Part shown: one piece after another, positions 22,908 to 34,419 of the stretch
Layout of the letters: every line of letters begins with the position of its first letter
Numbering within the stretch: the stretch's first letter is position 1
Source: Periplaneta americana
Lineage: Eukaryota; Arthropoda; Insecta; Blattodea; Blattidae
Assembly: GCF_040183065.1 (NCBI RefSeq)
Contig: NC_091128.1
Span: 174,578,244-174,642,243, forward strand
Direction of reading: 5' to 3'
DNA length: 64,000 nt
Notes under the pieces: model-generated
Told to the model about the DNA's origin: nothing
Seen by the model: the letters and a program-made list of their open reading frames with translations, nothing else
Database searches by the model: none
Made by a program: the position numbers and the translations under genes

Positions 22908-23917
22908 CATACAGCAGAGTTCGTATAGGTCAGTTTCTATCTGATCCTTTTCCAATTCACTGCGGGCTAAAGCAGGGAGATGCACTATCACCTTTACTTT
23001 TTAACTTCGCTTTAGAATATGCCATTAGGAAAGTTCAGGATAACAGGCAGGGTTTGGAATTGAACGGGCTACATCACCTTCTTGTCTATGCAGATGACGT
23101 GAATATGTTAGGAGAAAATACACAAACGGTTAGGGAAAACACGGAAATTTTACTTGAAGCAAGTAAAGCGATCGGTTTGGAAGTAAATCCCGAAAAGACA
23201 AAGTATATGATTATGTCTCGTGACGGGAATATTGTACGAAATGGAAATATAAATATTGGAGATTTATCCTTCGAAGAGGTGGAAAAATTCAAATATCTTG
23301 GAGCAACAGTAACAAATATAAATGACACTCGGGAGGAAATTAAACGCAGAATAAATATGGAAAATGCGAGTTATTATTCGGTTGAGAAGCTCTTATCATC
23401 CAGTCTGCTGTCCAAAAATCTGAAAGTTAGAATTTATAAAACAGTTATATTACCGGTTCTTCTATATGGCTGTGAAACTTGGACTCTCACTCTGAGAGAG
23501 GAACATAGGTTAAGGGTGTTTGAGAATAAGGTGCTTAGGAAAATATTTGGGGCTAAGCGGGATGAAGTTACAGGAGAATGGAGAAAGTTACACAACACAG
23601 AACTGCACGCATTGTATTCTTCACCTGACATAATTAGGAACTTGAAATCCAGACGTTTGAGATGGGCAGGGCATGTAGCACGTATGGGCGAATCCAGAAA
23701 TGCATATAGAGTGTTAGTTGGGAGACCGGATGGAAAAAGACCTTTAGGGAGGCCGAGACGTAGATGGGAGGATAATATTAAAATGGATTTGAGGGAGGTG
23801 GGGTATGATGATAGAGACTGGCTTAATCTTGCACAGGATAGGGACCGATGGCGGGCTTATGTGAGGGCGGCAATGAACCTTCGGGTTCCTTAAAAGCCAT
23901 TTGTAAGTAAGTAAGTA
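22908..23917 (+). mobile_element. LINE family A, 5'-truncated copy with an intact remaining frame
   Basis: It lies between copies of agtacgaagata (22896-22907 and 23918-23929), a 12-bp target duplication partly overlapping the (TAAG)n tail. It is the best preserved copy: the frame is open from the 5' junction at 22910 to the stop at 23893. Confidence 0.9.
22910..23893 (+). pseudogene. LINE reverse transcriptase, C-terminal fragment with YADD
   Basis: The frame is open from the truncation point: [21 protein letters not shown], the [20 protein letters not shown] segment, then [14 protein letters not shown] with the catalytic YADD of reverse transcriptase. [67 protein letters not shown] and AAMNLRVP follow before the stop. 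The upstream RT motifs and endonuclease domain are missing through 5' truncation, so it has no start and cannot be an autonomous retrotransposon. It is otherwise undamaged, which points to a recent insertion. Confidence 0.88.
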
Positions 23918-23929
23918 AGTACGAAGATA

Positions 23930-24640
23930 AACCGTTTAAAGTATTTGTGCGCATCGTCACGTGATATCATGAGCGAGTCGGCTTGATTCACTTTCTGGGA
24001 GCGGAAGTAGTCATGTTAGAGGTTTTCTACTTATTATTTATATGGAGTTATTCATTATAAGAAATATTGTGAGCTGCAAACTTAAAGGCAAAGTGAACGA
24101 AAACAATCTGGTATTGTTCAGTGACAAGCTACAGACATAACATTCAATAGTCTCTTAGACAGTAGTCGATGTTTACTTCTGCGTCTTGTGAACACTGAAG
24201 CAGACCGGCTGCCTCTGCGCGGGGGTACAGTATTTCGAATCGGGCCGACTTCGCAACGGACGGCCAGTACAGTGGGGTGTTCAGAGTGAGTTTGTATGCA
24301 AAATGCTGCTGCAGCTTGCAGTCTAGAACCCGGTGCTTCATCCACAGTGAGCAGCAGAGTTTTCTTGTTGTACAGCTGATTGGACCACCGCAATGTGTGT
24401 TTTTGGGGCAAAACGGTAAGCTTTGGAGTCTAAACTCGTACACAGTACTAATGTTATTTTGTGTAAGATACTTTGTACGGCGTTATTTTTATATTTATTC
24501 AGTACATTTGCTTCCCACTTTCTTCCTTCTTAATATTTCAATCTCTTTTCTTTTATATCCATAACCATTTTAGAGATTTTTCGGAAATAAGTCTACACGT
24601 TTTCAGCACCTCTGAAATCAAGAAGTTGTTTTGGACAATA
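23930..24640. other. Unassigned DNA
   Basis: A GC-richer part at about 24180-24420 has overlapping open frames of 95-99 codons on both strands but no recognisable domain or splice structure. Confidence 0.35.
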
Positions 24641-24648
24641 TGTATGTT

Positions 24649-24650
24649 TG

Positions 24651-24716
<66 letters not shown>

Positions 24717-24951
24717 AATGTTAAATGTTATGTTTTATTTAACGACGCTCGCAACTGCAGAGGTTATATCAGCGTCGCCGGTGTGCCGGAATTTTGTCCC
24801 GCAGGAGTTCTTTTACATGCCAGTAAATCTACTGACATGAGCCTGTCGCATTTAAGCACACTTAAATGCCATCGACCTGGCCATAGAAGGCCAGCGCTAT
24901 ACCAACTCGCATGTATGTATGTATGTATGTATGTATGTATGTATGTATGTA

Positions 24952-24984
<33 letters not shown>

Positions 24985-24988
24985 GTAT
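24649..24988. repeat. (TATG)n microsatellite split by a SINE, ending in a (GC)n(GT)n tract
   Basis: (TATG)n occupies 24654-24713 and 24909-24956, then alternating GC (about 24957-24974) and GT. Alternating purine-pyrimidine of this kind can adopt Z-DNA. The interruption is the SINE at 24718-24910. Long reading frames across it are composition artefacts. Confidence 0.95.
24718..24910 (-). mobile_element. SINE family 2 copy with B-box deletion, inside a microsatellite
   Basis: Nearly identical to 15165-15394 but lacking about 24 bp that contain the B box, so cgacctggcc joins atagaaggcc. It also lacks the first bases of the SINE. It could not promote its own pol III transcription; whether the deletion came before or after insertion is unknown. 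Confidence 0.9.
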
Positions 24989-25149
24989 GTATTGTTGTTT
25001 AGTCAACTGTCCGAAGACAAGTCTGAACCTCACAAGTGATACCAAGAAGGCACCTCTTATGAGGCAACTAGTCCGGGAGATATTGGGATAGGGTGATCAG
25101 TTTCTTTCCCCCTCCATTGCATACATCGCCGATTGGCTACATATTACAC

Positions 25150-25360
25150 TAATCAGACTTCAGATATATATATATACATATATATACACATACATACATA
25201 CGCACAATTATTCTTCCTCTGACACGTATCGTCACGTGAGATGTACTGCCAGAACCTCAATCAGATTGTGTGTATGTATAGTATGTATATGTATGTCTGT
25301 ATGTATGTATGTATGTATGTTGCATGCGTGTGTGTATGTATGTAATGTAGATATTTGTGT
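25150..25360. repeat. (TA)n, (ATAC)n and (TATG)n simple repeats
   Basis: Short imperfect arrays at 25162-25204 and 25265-25360. No gene. Confidence 0.85.
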
Positions 25361-26534
25361 CTGTAATGTGTGTATGTGCATGCGTGCCCGTCTGTTTTCC
25401 ATCTGTGTACAGTGATTTTATCTTGAACTCTAGGACGGATTTTATTCATGTTCAGTATCTACGAGCTGGTAGACCCTGGAATGTTGCACATGAGATATGC
25501 TGTAGTAATTTTTTACTGAAACATTACTTTTATTTTGGATGTCAGAAACACGAAATGACCAACTCGAAATCGTCTGTACCGATTTTTAAATTGTCTCTTC
25601 CATAAGATGGAGAGGAAGTATGTCCCCAGTGCCTTATGTTTTCGACGCTTTATCTCTATATAGGATCATTTTTGACGTGAATACGTGTATAAGTTCGGTC
25701 CAGTACTAGGGTGTTATCCCAGAAAGTCGACTGACGTATTTTCAGGCCAGTTTTGTCGCGCCTATAATTTCTAAAGTACGGCACACGACATATTCCAACG
25801 AAGTAAACGACGATCGACAGACGAAGGATCAATGTACAGCTCATGCATTTTGTCAAGACACTCCCCCACTCTTTCTACAGAGCTGCGCACGAGATCGGAT
25901 GAGTCTACTTACGAATTATAGGGGAATGGGTTATCCTTTGCCATGAACTCTGTAGACACACGCCCGACCTTCTCTTCTACTTTTACCCCCGCCACAGAAA
26001 CATTGTTCCCGTACTGCACATCGCGGGTATCTTGACAAAATGCATGAGCTGTATCCAACGTCACTTTGAATTGGAGCGGCTGACGTCATCTGGCGATATG
26101 CGGGACGGAGGAATTTGAGACACGAATTGGCTGGTCGCGCGGCAGCCGAGACAGTGTAACTCGAGAATGCGAAGTGATAGAACGTTCGCAGTGGTGTCAA
26201 ACAATTCGTAATGGATCATGCTGCACTCTCAATTGAGCAACTATCAACAGGCGGCAAGTAAAATTGGAAAATTTTGCGAGTGAATTTGAGTGAAGGTAGA
26301 AAGTTCACAATTTTGAGTATAAGCAGCGGTTACCTCACATTCATCGTCCCACCGCGAGATACGTATTCAAGAATAAAACTTGAGGCTGTTTCTTCTGTTT
26401 TTTTTTGTCTTATGTGATTACTATCCCTTATCAGAGAGAGAGATTATTTACACGTTAGTGAACCATTTTTAAAAGGCGAATTTCATAAACATTCACGGAT
26501 TTGACAGTTTCACCGTATAATTTATATGCAGTAG
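25361..26534. other. Unassigned DNA
   Basis: Open frames of 60-90 codons occur, for example 25931-26200 on the minus strand, without recognisable domains. No RNA gene or clear repeat. Confidence 0.35.
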
Positions 26535-26536
26535 TA

Positions 26537-27431
26537 GGGGAGACTGTTGTACCTTTAGCATAGTGTACCTTTGAACATTTTTTGTTTTTTAAATTTTGCT
26601 GCTACCTAGACGACCCAAACTGAAGTAAATTGTAGAGAAAGCCGCTAAGTAGCTCTGGTCGTAGTTTCAGTTTGATTTATTGCAAAGTGTGAGTTCCGTG
26701 GACAAAAGAAAAATTTTAGTACCAAAAGTAAACATTTCGTTCATTGATATATGTTTTCTAACACAAAATCAGATTGCATTTGTTAATATCTTTCAAGTAC
26801 GGTGTGTTCCCTATCATCTGGTGAGTAATAAGATATTTTAATTTCCATGATTTATTTGACTCTCTAGTTTTCGGAGCCATATTTGTTTAAACGTGCACCC
26901 TCTTGTACCTTTGAACACAAAACATCTTGTACCATGGAACATGTTCCAAATTACACGATACTATCGGTTTTGTTTTTCTTTTATTTTAAGGTCATGTCAC
27001 GAAATAAGTCTGGAATTAAAGAGGTCCCCAATTGATTCGGATGCCTTGAAGAAAGCTGTTGAAGCAGTTATTGCTTCTGCAGGAAATAAAATCTAAATCA
27101 GAGAAGCCTGCTCTGGTTTATGATGGCAAATACATTTTAAATATGATTGTCAGTTTTTACAGCTATATTCCCACCTATATTCCATGTGTTCCAACTTACA
27201 AGAGGGTATGTTCCAAGGTACATGATCCTGTTGTACCTTTGAACACATTAAATATCTCTTCATTTTATTTTTTCCATCCTTAATAGATCTGTAAAACAGG
27301 AAAATACATACAGGAAGTTGTAAAGGAATCTTCAATAATTATTTCAAGCATTTTTTCATTTAAAAAATTTCATTTCCCAAAATTAAAAAAAATAAAATGT
27401 GAAAAGTGTTTAATGGTACAACAGTCTCCCC
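26537..27431. mobile_element. pogo-like TIR element with TA flanks (895 bp)
   Basis: It begins GGGGAGACTGTTGTACC and ends GGTACAACAGTCTCCCC, a perfect 17-bp inverted pair, flanked by TA at 26535-26536 and 27432-27433. The motif ttgtacctttgaac recurs inside several times. A fragment near 26995-27096, MSRNKSGIKEV then after a frameshift DALKKAVEAVIASAGNKI, resembles the start of a pogo/CENP-B type helix-turn-helix. It is a non-autonomous derivative. Confidence 0.8.
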
Positions 27432-27435
27432 TACG

Positions 27436-28010
27436 AAAATAATCATGCACACAAATTTAATGGGTAATGAGGGTTAGAGTAAACATTCTGTAAAATACAG
27501 CGCAAAGTAGCAATTAATATTCAATTTATTTAAACCAGCTATGGGGACCATAAGCAAAGTAGGGAGGGAACGTTCCTACTCACCCCACATTCGTTTGATT
27601 GACAGGCGAGGGGTAAGGCAGTTGTTTTGCTAAGTCAAGTGCAGTGGTGGATTCGACACACCTTGCGCGTCAGTAATTTCTCCGCTCTTATTTCTTGTTT
27701 CAAAATCTTTACAGTATTTTGTTCATAGGAAGTACACGTATCATACAATAATTATGACGGTCACCTATATATATTATATATTTTTCAATTGTATAACTAT
27801 TCCTTTATCAGGTGCACAAGAAATTCTTGAACTGCCTTGTGATCGACATAATAAAGTATTCCTTTTTTAAAAACAATAAAGAAAAAAGCAAAGCTCCATT
27901 GTCATTTAACTGCACAATATATTAAAAGATACAATGCTCAACATAAGAAATTGTTTCTTTTTAAAACCAATAAAGTAACTAAGCCCCATTGTCATTTAAC
28001 TTGAAAACAT
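27436..28010. repeat. Unassigned DNA with a repeated unit of about 95 bp next to a LINE
   Basis: Near 27860-27920 and 27950-28010 two related copies contain caataaagaa/caataaagta and ccattgtcatttaac. A third related copy is at 29378-29450 on the other side of the LINE. No gene. Confidence 0.6.
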
Positions 28011-28012
28011 AT

Positions 28013-29395
28013 TACTTACTTACTGGCTTTTAAGGAACCCGTAGGTTCATTGCCGCCCTCACATAAGCCCGCCATCGGTCCCTATCCTGTGTAAGATTAA
28101 TCCAGTCTCTACCATCATATCCTACCTCCCTCAAATCCATTTTAATATTATCTTCCCATCTACGTCTCGGCCTCCCCAAAGGTCTTTTTCCCTCCGGCCT
28201 CCCAACTAACACTCTATATGCATTTCTGGATTAGCCCATACGTGCTACATGTCCTGCCCATCTCAAACGTCTGGATTTAATGTTCCTAATTATGTCAGGT
28301 GAAGTATACAATGCGTGCAGCTCTGCGTTGTGTAACTTTCTCCATTCTCCTGTAACTTCATCCCTCTTAGCCCCAAATATTTTCCTAAGAACCTTATTCT
28401 CAAACACCCTTAATCTTTGTTCCTCTCTCAAAGTGAGAGTCCAAGTTTCACAACCATACAGAACGACCGGTAATATAACTGTTTTATAAATCCTAACTTT
28501 CAGACTTTTTGACAGAAGACTAGATGACAAAAGCTTCTCAACCGAATAATAACAGGCATTTCCCATATTTATTCTGCGTTTAATTTCCTCCCGACTGTCA
28601 TTTATATTTGTTACTGTTGCTCCAAGATATTTGAATTTTTCCACCTCTTCGAAGGATAAATCTCCAATTTTTATATTTCCATTTCGTACAATATTCTGGT
28701 CTCGAGACATAATCATATACTTAGTCTTTTCGGGATTTACTTCCAACCCTATCGCTCTACTTGCTTCAACAAGAATTTCTGCATTTTCCCTAATTGTTTG
28801 TGGATTTTCTCCTAACATATTCACGTCATCCGCATAGACAAGAAGCTGATGTAACCCGTTCAATTCCAAACCCTCTGTGTTATCCTGAACTTTCCTAATG
28901 GCATATTCTAGAGCGAAGTTAAAACGTAAAGGTGATAGTGCATCTCCCTGCTTTAGCCCGCAGTGAATTGGAAAAGCATCAGATAGAAAATGGCCTATAC
29001 GGACTCTGCTGTAAGTTTCACTGAGACACATTTTAATTAATCGAACTAGTTTCTTGGGAATACCAAATCCAATAAGAATATTATATAAAACTTCTCTCTT
29101 AACCGAGTCATACGCCTTTTTGAAATCTATGAATAACTGATGTACTGTACCCCATATACTCCCATTTTTTCTCCAATATCTGTTGAATACAAAAAAATCT
29201 GATCAATAGTCGATCTATTACGCCTAAAACCACACTGATGGTCCCCAATAATTTCATCTACATATGGAGTTAATCTTCTCAAAAGGATATTCGACAAAAT
29301 TTTGTACGACGTCAACAAAAGTGATATTCCTCGAAAGTTACTACAGTTAGTCTTGTCCCCCTTCAACAAAATCAATTGTTTCTTTTTAGAAATAC
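28013..29395 (-). mobile_element. LINE family A, longest copy, minus strand
   Basis: The copy runs from the (TAAG)n tail at about 28013 up to about 29395, where the frame reads LLKGDKTNCSNFRGISLL. It is truncated upstream and shifted in frame. It was inserted in a locally repeated sequence (copies at 27860, 27950 and 29378). It covers most RT motifs and the C-terminal region. Confidence 0.88.
28030..29395 (-). pseudogene. LINE reverse transcriptase pseudogene
   Basis: Segments in order on the minus strand are SNFRGISLLLTSYKILSNIL and [20 protein letters not shown] (first RT motifs); then, in other frames, a region equivalent to EKKWEY; then [15 protein letters not shown] with the first catalytic Asp; [41 protein letters not shown] with [42 protein letters not shown], a stop near 28231, and [20 protein letters not shown]. 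At least two frameshifts around 29110-29180 and a stop between the two C-terminal pieces make it non-functional. It is nonetheless the most informative copy for reconstructing the family. Confidence 0.87.
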
Positions 29396-29429
29396 TAAAG
29401 AAAGTAAAACTAAGCTCCACTGTCATTTA

Positions 29430-30520
29430 ATTTTTAAACATATTAAACAAAATATATGAGATATGAATGAAACGAAATATTACTGTAGGCCTATACTGCT
29501 GGTTTTCATTTTTTCGTTGTTGATTGCCCTCTAAATTTCTTGTTATTAACTAAAAAGGATATATTTGGCTCTAAAATAGAACAACTCAACCGTAATACTG
29601 AAACTAAATGCATATCTGTGATCCTAGACCTGGAGATACTTTTGGTCATATTCATTTTGAAAAGAAAAACAGCTCACAACAGTAAGTTGAGCCAAACATA
29701 GATACCATACGCATTGCAAATGTGCGCAGACTAGGGAATTGCTCCTCTGGTAGGTAATCCATTTTTTCCTAAACACTATAGTGGCGTGCTCTTTTGCATC
29801 TCTGTAGTGGCTCTGATGCTTGGGTAACATCAAATACAAATGGATTATTGAACAGACACGTCTCCATGTCCATTGCAGTTGCTTCTGAAAATCTTTCTTG
29901 GAAAGAGAACGCATCAAGTAGGCCTAATATGCACTCAAAGTTTTAAATAAGTTCAGTTCCAAATACTTAATAAAATGACAAGTATCTAAATCCTGAAAAT
30001 ACCATAAACATATCTTGTTTTGTATCTTTTCACAGATATTACGAAAATAGCTTTTAAAATTGTACATAAATACCTACTTGTAAGATCACCGAAGTCCGCT
30101 TTATGCTTCCGATTAAAGTGGCGTTTAATATTGAAGCGTTTTATAAGCGCAATTTTAAACCCACATATTAAGCAACAGACTTTCTTCTTTTTGTAAGTAA
30201 TAAAAAATTCTTTCTGCCACTCTTACTGAAACTGACGTCCCGAGATCGAAGCCATACCCGCCACTGAATGAAGCGTGTCTAGAGAAGCACCAGGCGGAGG
30301 AGAGGGTCGGTGGAGTGAGGTAAGGAGGCTTTGAGTGCAGTGGCCCTCCGGAGCCATTTTTCCCCATGGTTGATTTAAACTATTAGTAATCAGGGGATAG
30401 CACGAAGGACATATTAATTGCTACTTTGCGCTGTATTTTACAGAAGTTTTACTTTAAACCACATTACCCAATTTTGACTTCTGCTCTGAATGGCTCATTT
30501 AATGAACTAGAGGAATTTTT
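29430..30520. other. Unassigned AT-rich DNA
   Basis: Open frames up to 97 codons on the minus strand, without recognisable domains or consistent splice signals. Confidence 0.35.
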
Positions 30521-30523
30521 AGT

Positions 30524-30700
30524 CCACCGCTGTGGAGTAACGGTTAGCGTGTCTGACCGTGAAACGAGCGGATCCGGGTTCAAATCCTAGTTGGGACAAT
30601 TTACCTGGTTGGGTTTTTTCCGGGGTAACTTCCGGCGTTGGATCTCGGATTCATTTCGCCATTATTAATTCACATATCATCATCATAATCATCATCATCA
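30524..30700 (+). mobile_element. SINE family 1, plus strand
   Basis: ccgctgtggagtaacggtta (A-box region), then gatccgggttcaaatcc (B box) and acctggttgggttttttccg, ending in an (ATC)n tail near 30678-30700. It is related to 7369-7611 and 51545-51797. Confidence 0.75.
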
Positions 30701-30850
30701 ACATCCATAACATAGCCCGGGTTCAGTTCACGCTGCGGGCTGCTGTACTTGTACAAGAGCGTGACCGTTCGGCTATCCAATCACTCACAGAATAGCAGTG
30801 GTAAGCACAATAAGCCTCAGGCTGCAGTGCTAGCCTTCGGGTCACCCCTT
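30701..30850 (+). repeat. Second dispersed repeat fragment next to the SINE
   Basis: catagcccgggttcagttca and the following gctgcgggctgctg begin a moderately GC-rich segment that ends ttcgggtcacccc. It looks like a fragment of another dispersed repeat, but I have no second copy in the window. Confidence 0.4.
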
Positions 30851-31125
30851 CATACAAGAAGATAAAGAGGAATTTTTAACAACAACTTTACTCCACAACA
30901 AAACTGAAATTCTAGAAAACTAAATCAGTAAGAATCTGATATACACTCCTGAATTTTGCATTCTGAAAAGAAATTAAAAATTGAAACCATAAAAATGAAA
31001 ATTTTGAGAGAAACAAGAGGAAGATGAAATATTATTTAATGATTTTTATTAGCCTATTATATAGCTTCATTTGTCAAGAATTTATGAAATCTGAACAGGC
31101 TTCAAAATACCTCATTCTTGTGGTG

Positions 31126-31184
<59 letters not shown>
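31126..31184 (+). repeat. (ATT)n microsatellite
   Basis: About 19 uninterrupted units. Confidence 0.97.
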
Positions 31185-31186
<2 letters not shown>

Positions 31187-31807
31187 CTCTGACACATGCC
31201 TTAAACTTATGAAAAATTGAGGAAATACACAAAACGTGTTCAAATAGTTTTAAAACATTTATTTTCATAGAAAAACCTGGACTATATTTATTTGTGATTA
31301 CTACACTTTACATAATATATAAGTTATTAAGAAAACAACAATGAAATGATAAATGATAAAAGACATAGGACAATTATGTTAAATTTTTAAAGCATTCGTC
31401 TCACAATCATTGCACTCACATCTTATGTGCATTACTTGACAACGATTAAAACAATTATGCAGAGGAACTGTTGAGTATGCATGTTAAAACAATAAAAATT
31501 GCACAACTGTGTCAGTTGGAATAGTACAAAATAATAATTGTCTCTAAATGCGATCGTGATCTCTTGACGAAAATAAATTCTCGTCATTCGTTGATATAAA
31601 CTCACACAAACACACATACTCATACGCACATACACACACACACACTCAGATTTGTACCAACTTCATCTATCATCACCATATTCAAAAAGAATCTGCCAAC
31701 TTGTCAATATTGCTCGAGTGCTTGGCCTGACTGGAGTTAAACAAAGCTTGAAGGCGGGTGTATAAAAGAAGAAATTGTGCAACGTTGCCAGATTTACTTT
31801 GTAGTAT
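31185..31807. other. Unassigned AT-rich DNA
   Basis: Nothing recognised apart from a short (CA)n run near 31600-31645. Confidence 0.4.
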
Positions 31808-32712
31808 AGGCTGACCAAGATTAGAATACCGACAAAAAGAATACAAGTCTCTGTTAGTGTTGTACTACCACGTAGTATAAGTCAACCAAGATAAGAATGC
31901 CGACTGAAGGAATATGACTTTTTTTATTGTATAACCACGTGGTGTGGGTTGACCAAGAATTGAATACCTATGTAAAGAATGCTAGTCTCTGCTATTATTG
32001 TATTAGCACCTAGTATAGGTCAACAAGATAATTCCGACGGGAGGAATGTGACTTTTTTTATTATTGTATTAGCATGTAGTATAGGTCAACCAAGATGACA
32101 ATGTCGACGGAAGGATTGTGATTCTCTTTTGTTATACTGCGTAGTATAAGTCAACCAAGATAATACCAACGAAAGGAATGTGAGTTTCTTTTATAATTGT
32201 ATTACCACATAGTATAGATCAACCAAGATTAGAATGCCGACGGAAGGATTATGCGTTTCTTTTATTATTGTATTACCATGTGGTATAAGTTGACCAAGAA
32301 TTGAATACCGACGGAAAGAATGCTAGTCTCTATTTATATTGTACTCCAGGATACTATAGGACGACCAAAATTATAATGCCGACAGAAGAAATACGAATCT
32401 CTCTTATTGTTTTCTACCACGTAGTATAAGTTGACCAAGATTTGAATACCGAATGAAGAAATATGAGTCTCTGTTATTATATTACCACGTAGTATAGGTC
32501 AACCAAGATAAGAATGCCGACGGAAGGAATTCTAGTCTCTCCTAATGTATTTTCACGTGGTATGTAGTTCGAGCAAGACTACAATACCGGAGGGAGGAAT
32601 GCGAGTTTCTGTTATTGTTTTACTTCCACGTCGTAAAGATTGACCAAGATTGAAATACCGACGGAAGAAATGCGATTCTCTGTTATCATTGTATTCTCAC
32701 GTAGTACAAGCA
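31808..32712. repeat. Minisatellite of about 13 units of roughly 69 bp
   Basis: The unit contains gaccaagat, gaataccgac, ggaagaat, gagtctctgttatt and taccacgtagtata, repeated at spacings such as 71 and 67 bp with considerable divergence. Units follow each other directly with no unique spacers, so this is an old diverged tandem array and not a CRISPR. Confidence 0.9.
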
Positions 32713-33253
32713 ACAGAAACAGCATTTTCTCTCACTCAACTCGCATACCGATATGTAAACGGCTGCTTATACTGTATTTCTTTTTACTTTGTTTTGTATT
32801 AACTTCTCTTTTGATATCGACGCTGCTAATAGACCTAAGTCTATATTGAGGGCATTTTTTTTTTTCTCTGCAAAGGAATTTAACTCGGCACTTACAAGTA
32901 AACCTTCAGGTGGGGTAAAAAAAAGAAAGACTTACCTTTATTACCATTCGATTAAACATTAAAATCAATGCAAAATACGTAAATTTTACAACTCGAACGC
33001 AATGAACACCAGAGATCGCGACCAATCAAGATCAAGTTGACATGGGCTACTTAGATTGCAAACAACTATACCACGTTGCAATGCTAGCCGCGAGAGCGAA
33101 GACAGTACTGCTATAGACGCGCTGTCAGCTAGTTTGTACCTTGCAGTTTACTGTTTAATGTTATGTGCAGTGAGCTGAAGAAGATGAACCCAGTGAATAT
33201 AGTGATTAAAATTCTGGATAACTAAATGAAGAGGGTTATAAGGAGGCAGTGAA
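32713..33253. other. Unassigned DNA upstream of a transposase pseudogene
   Basis: AT-rich; no promoter or exon could be supported. Confidence 0.35.
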
Positions 33254-34365
33254 ATGTCGCGGAAGGAACTTGAAATTGTTGATATATATGATTTATTAAA
33301 GAGTTATGAATCGGAAGCAGTTGAAGAAAGTCATACTCTGGACACTGATGAAAATGAACCCTGAAATGATGACAATGTCATGCCTCATGTACGAGAATGG
33401 GAGACTGAAAAAACAAATACTACATCAGAAGAGGAATCAAGTACTTCACAAAGTTCCGGTTCTCAATACGCTCTGTCCCCTCCCAAAACATCCCGAGTCA
33501 TTGACTTTGAAGAAAAATGTGAAGTAACAGAGTATTGGATTCTGCCAGCTGTACCGACAAACAAAAAGAAAAAGTTTAACCATAGGTCATGGAGCAGTAT
33601 GAAGCATAAATTCACGTGGTTAACACAAGAAAGTCAACTGTCCAAAGATTGCAACTCATAAGTCGTATTTGGTTGTATGATATTGGACAGTTTGGATATG
33701 TACAATGATGGCCAAGTGTTTAATACAGACGAATGTGGGTTCCATAAGGAAATGCCTTCCGGCAGAACATTAGAACGTCAAGGAACCAGTAAAGTTATGG
33801 TGTTGTGCAATCCAAAGGGACAACTACACATTCCTATACTACAACGCCGGTGGTTTCTAAAGCTGGAAAACTGATGCCAAGAACCGAAAGGTGCAAGTCA
33901 AAGAGTTGCGGAACGCATTTTCCAGAGTGACAACCTTATAGTAAAATGGACTTCGTCGGGAAAAATGACCAAAAAAATATGGATACAATTCTTACGAGAA
34001 ATATTCCTTCCTAACTCTGCAACTTGCAATCTTCTGCTGTTGGACTCGTATGGTGTCCACTGCGACGAAAATACAATTAAGCAACTGTTAGAAGAAGGGG
34101 ACTATGATCTTGAAAAACTAGTAGTTAAAATCATACCACCAAATACGACTTATGAGTTGCAATCTTTGGACAGGTACTTTTTTCGAATGTATAAGCATAT
34201 GATTTGACACATTTCTCATAATGTAGACTTTGGTGATTCATCTGATACATTACAACAACGCAACAATATACTGAAACTACAGTCACTTGTTTACCAGCAG
34301 TTTCCTTCTCCACGATTCCAACAGGCGCATGGGTATGGTTGGGTGTTAGCTGGATTGGGATCCTG
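33254..34365 (+). pseudogene. Decayed pogo/Tigger-like DDE transposase
   Basis: From the ATG at 33254 a frame reads MSRKELEIVDIYDLLKSYES and continues through a TGA into NDDNVMPHVREWETEK, an acidic Ser/Thr-rich region and HRSWSSMKHKFTW. After stops the DDE domain is recognisable: VFNTDECGFHKEMPSGR (first Asp), KVMVLCNPKGQLHIP, then LLLDSYGVHCDENTI (second Asp) and VKIIPPNTTYELQSLDRYF (third Asp region). The order and PPNTT..LQ.LD block fit the DDE_1 domain of pogo/Tigger and jerky-type proteins (family knowledge). Several stops and frameshifts show that the copy is dead. A domesticated gene that later decayed is possible but not supported. Confidence 0.75.
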
Positions 34366-34419
34366 AAGTGTACAACGTTTTGAAAACACTACAGAGTACT
34401 GTAACCGAAATGTACAAGG

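Noticed and set aside
24118..24443. Overlapping frames of 95-99 codons
   Set aside because: They overlap on both strands with no recognisable motif; probably part of an unidentified repeat.
25931..26200. 89-codon minus-strand frame in a GC-richer stretch
   Set aside because: No domain, no splice partners and no similarity that I recognise.
31808..32712. Possible CRISPR-like array (regularly spaced repeats)
   Set aside because: The whole unit repeats with no unique spacers, and the DNA is eukaryotic; the 94-bp triplication at 3397-3678 was rejected for the same reason.
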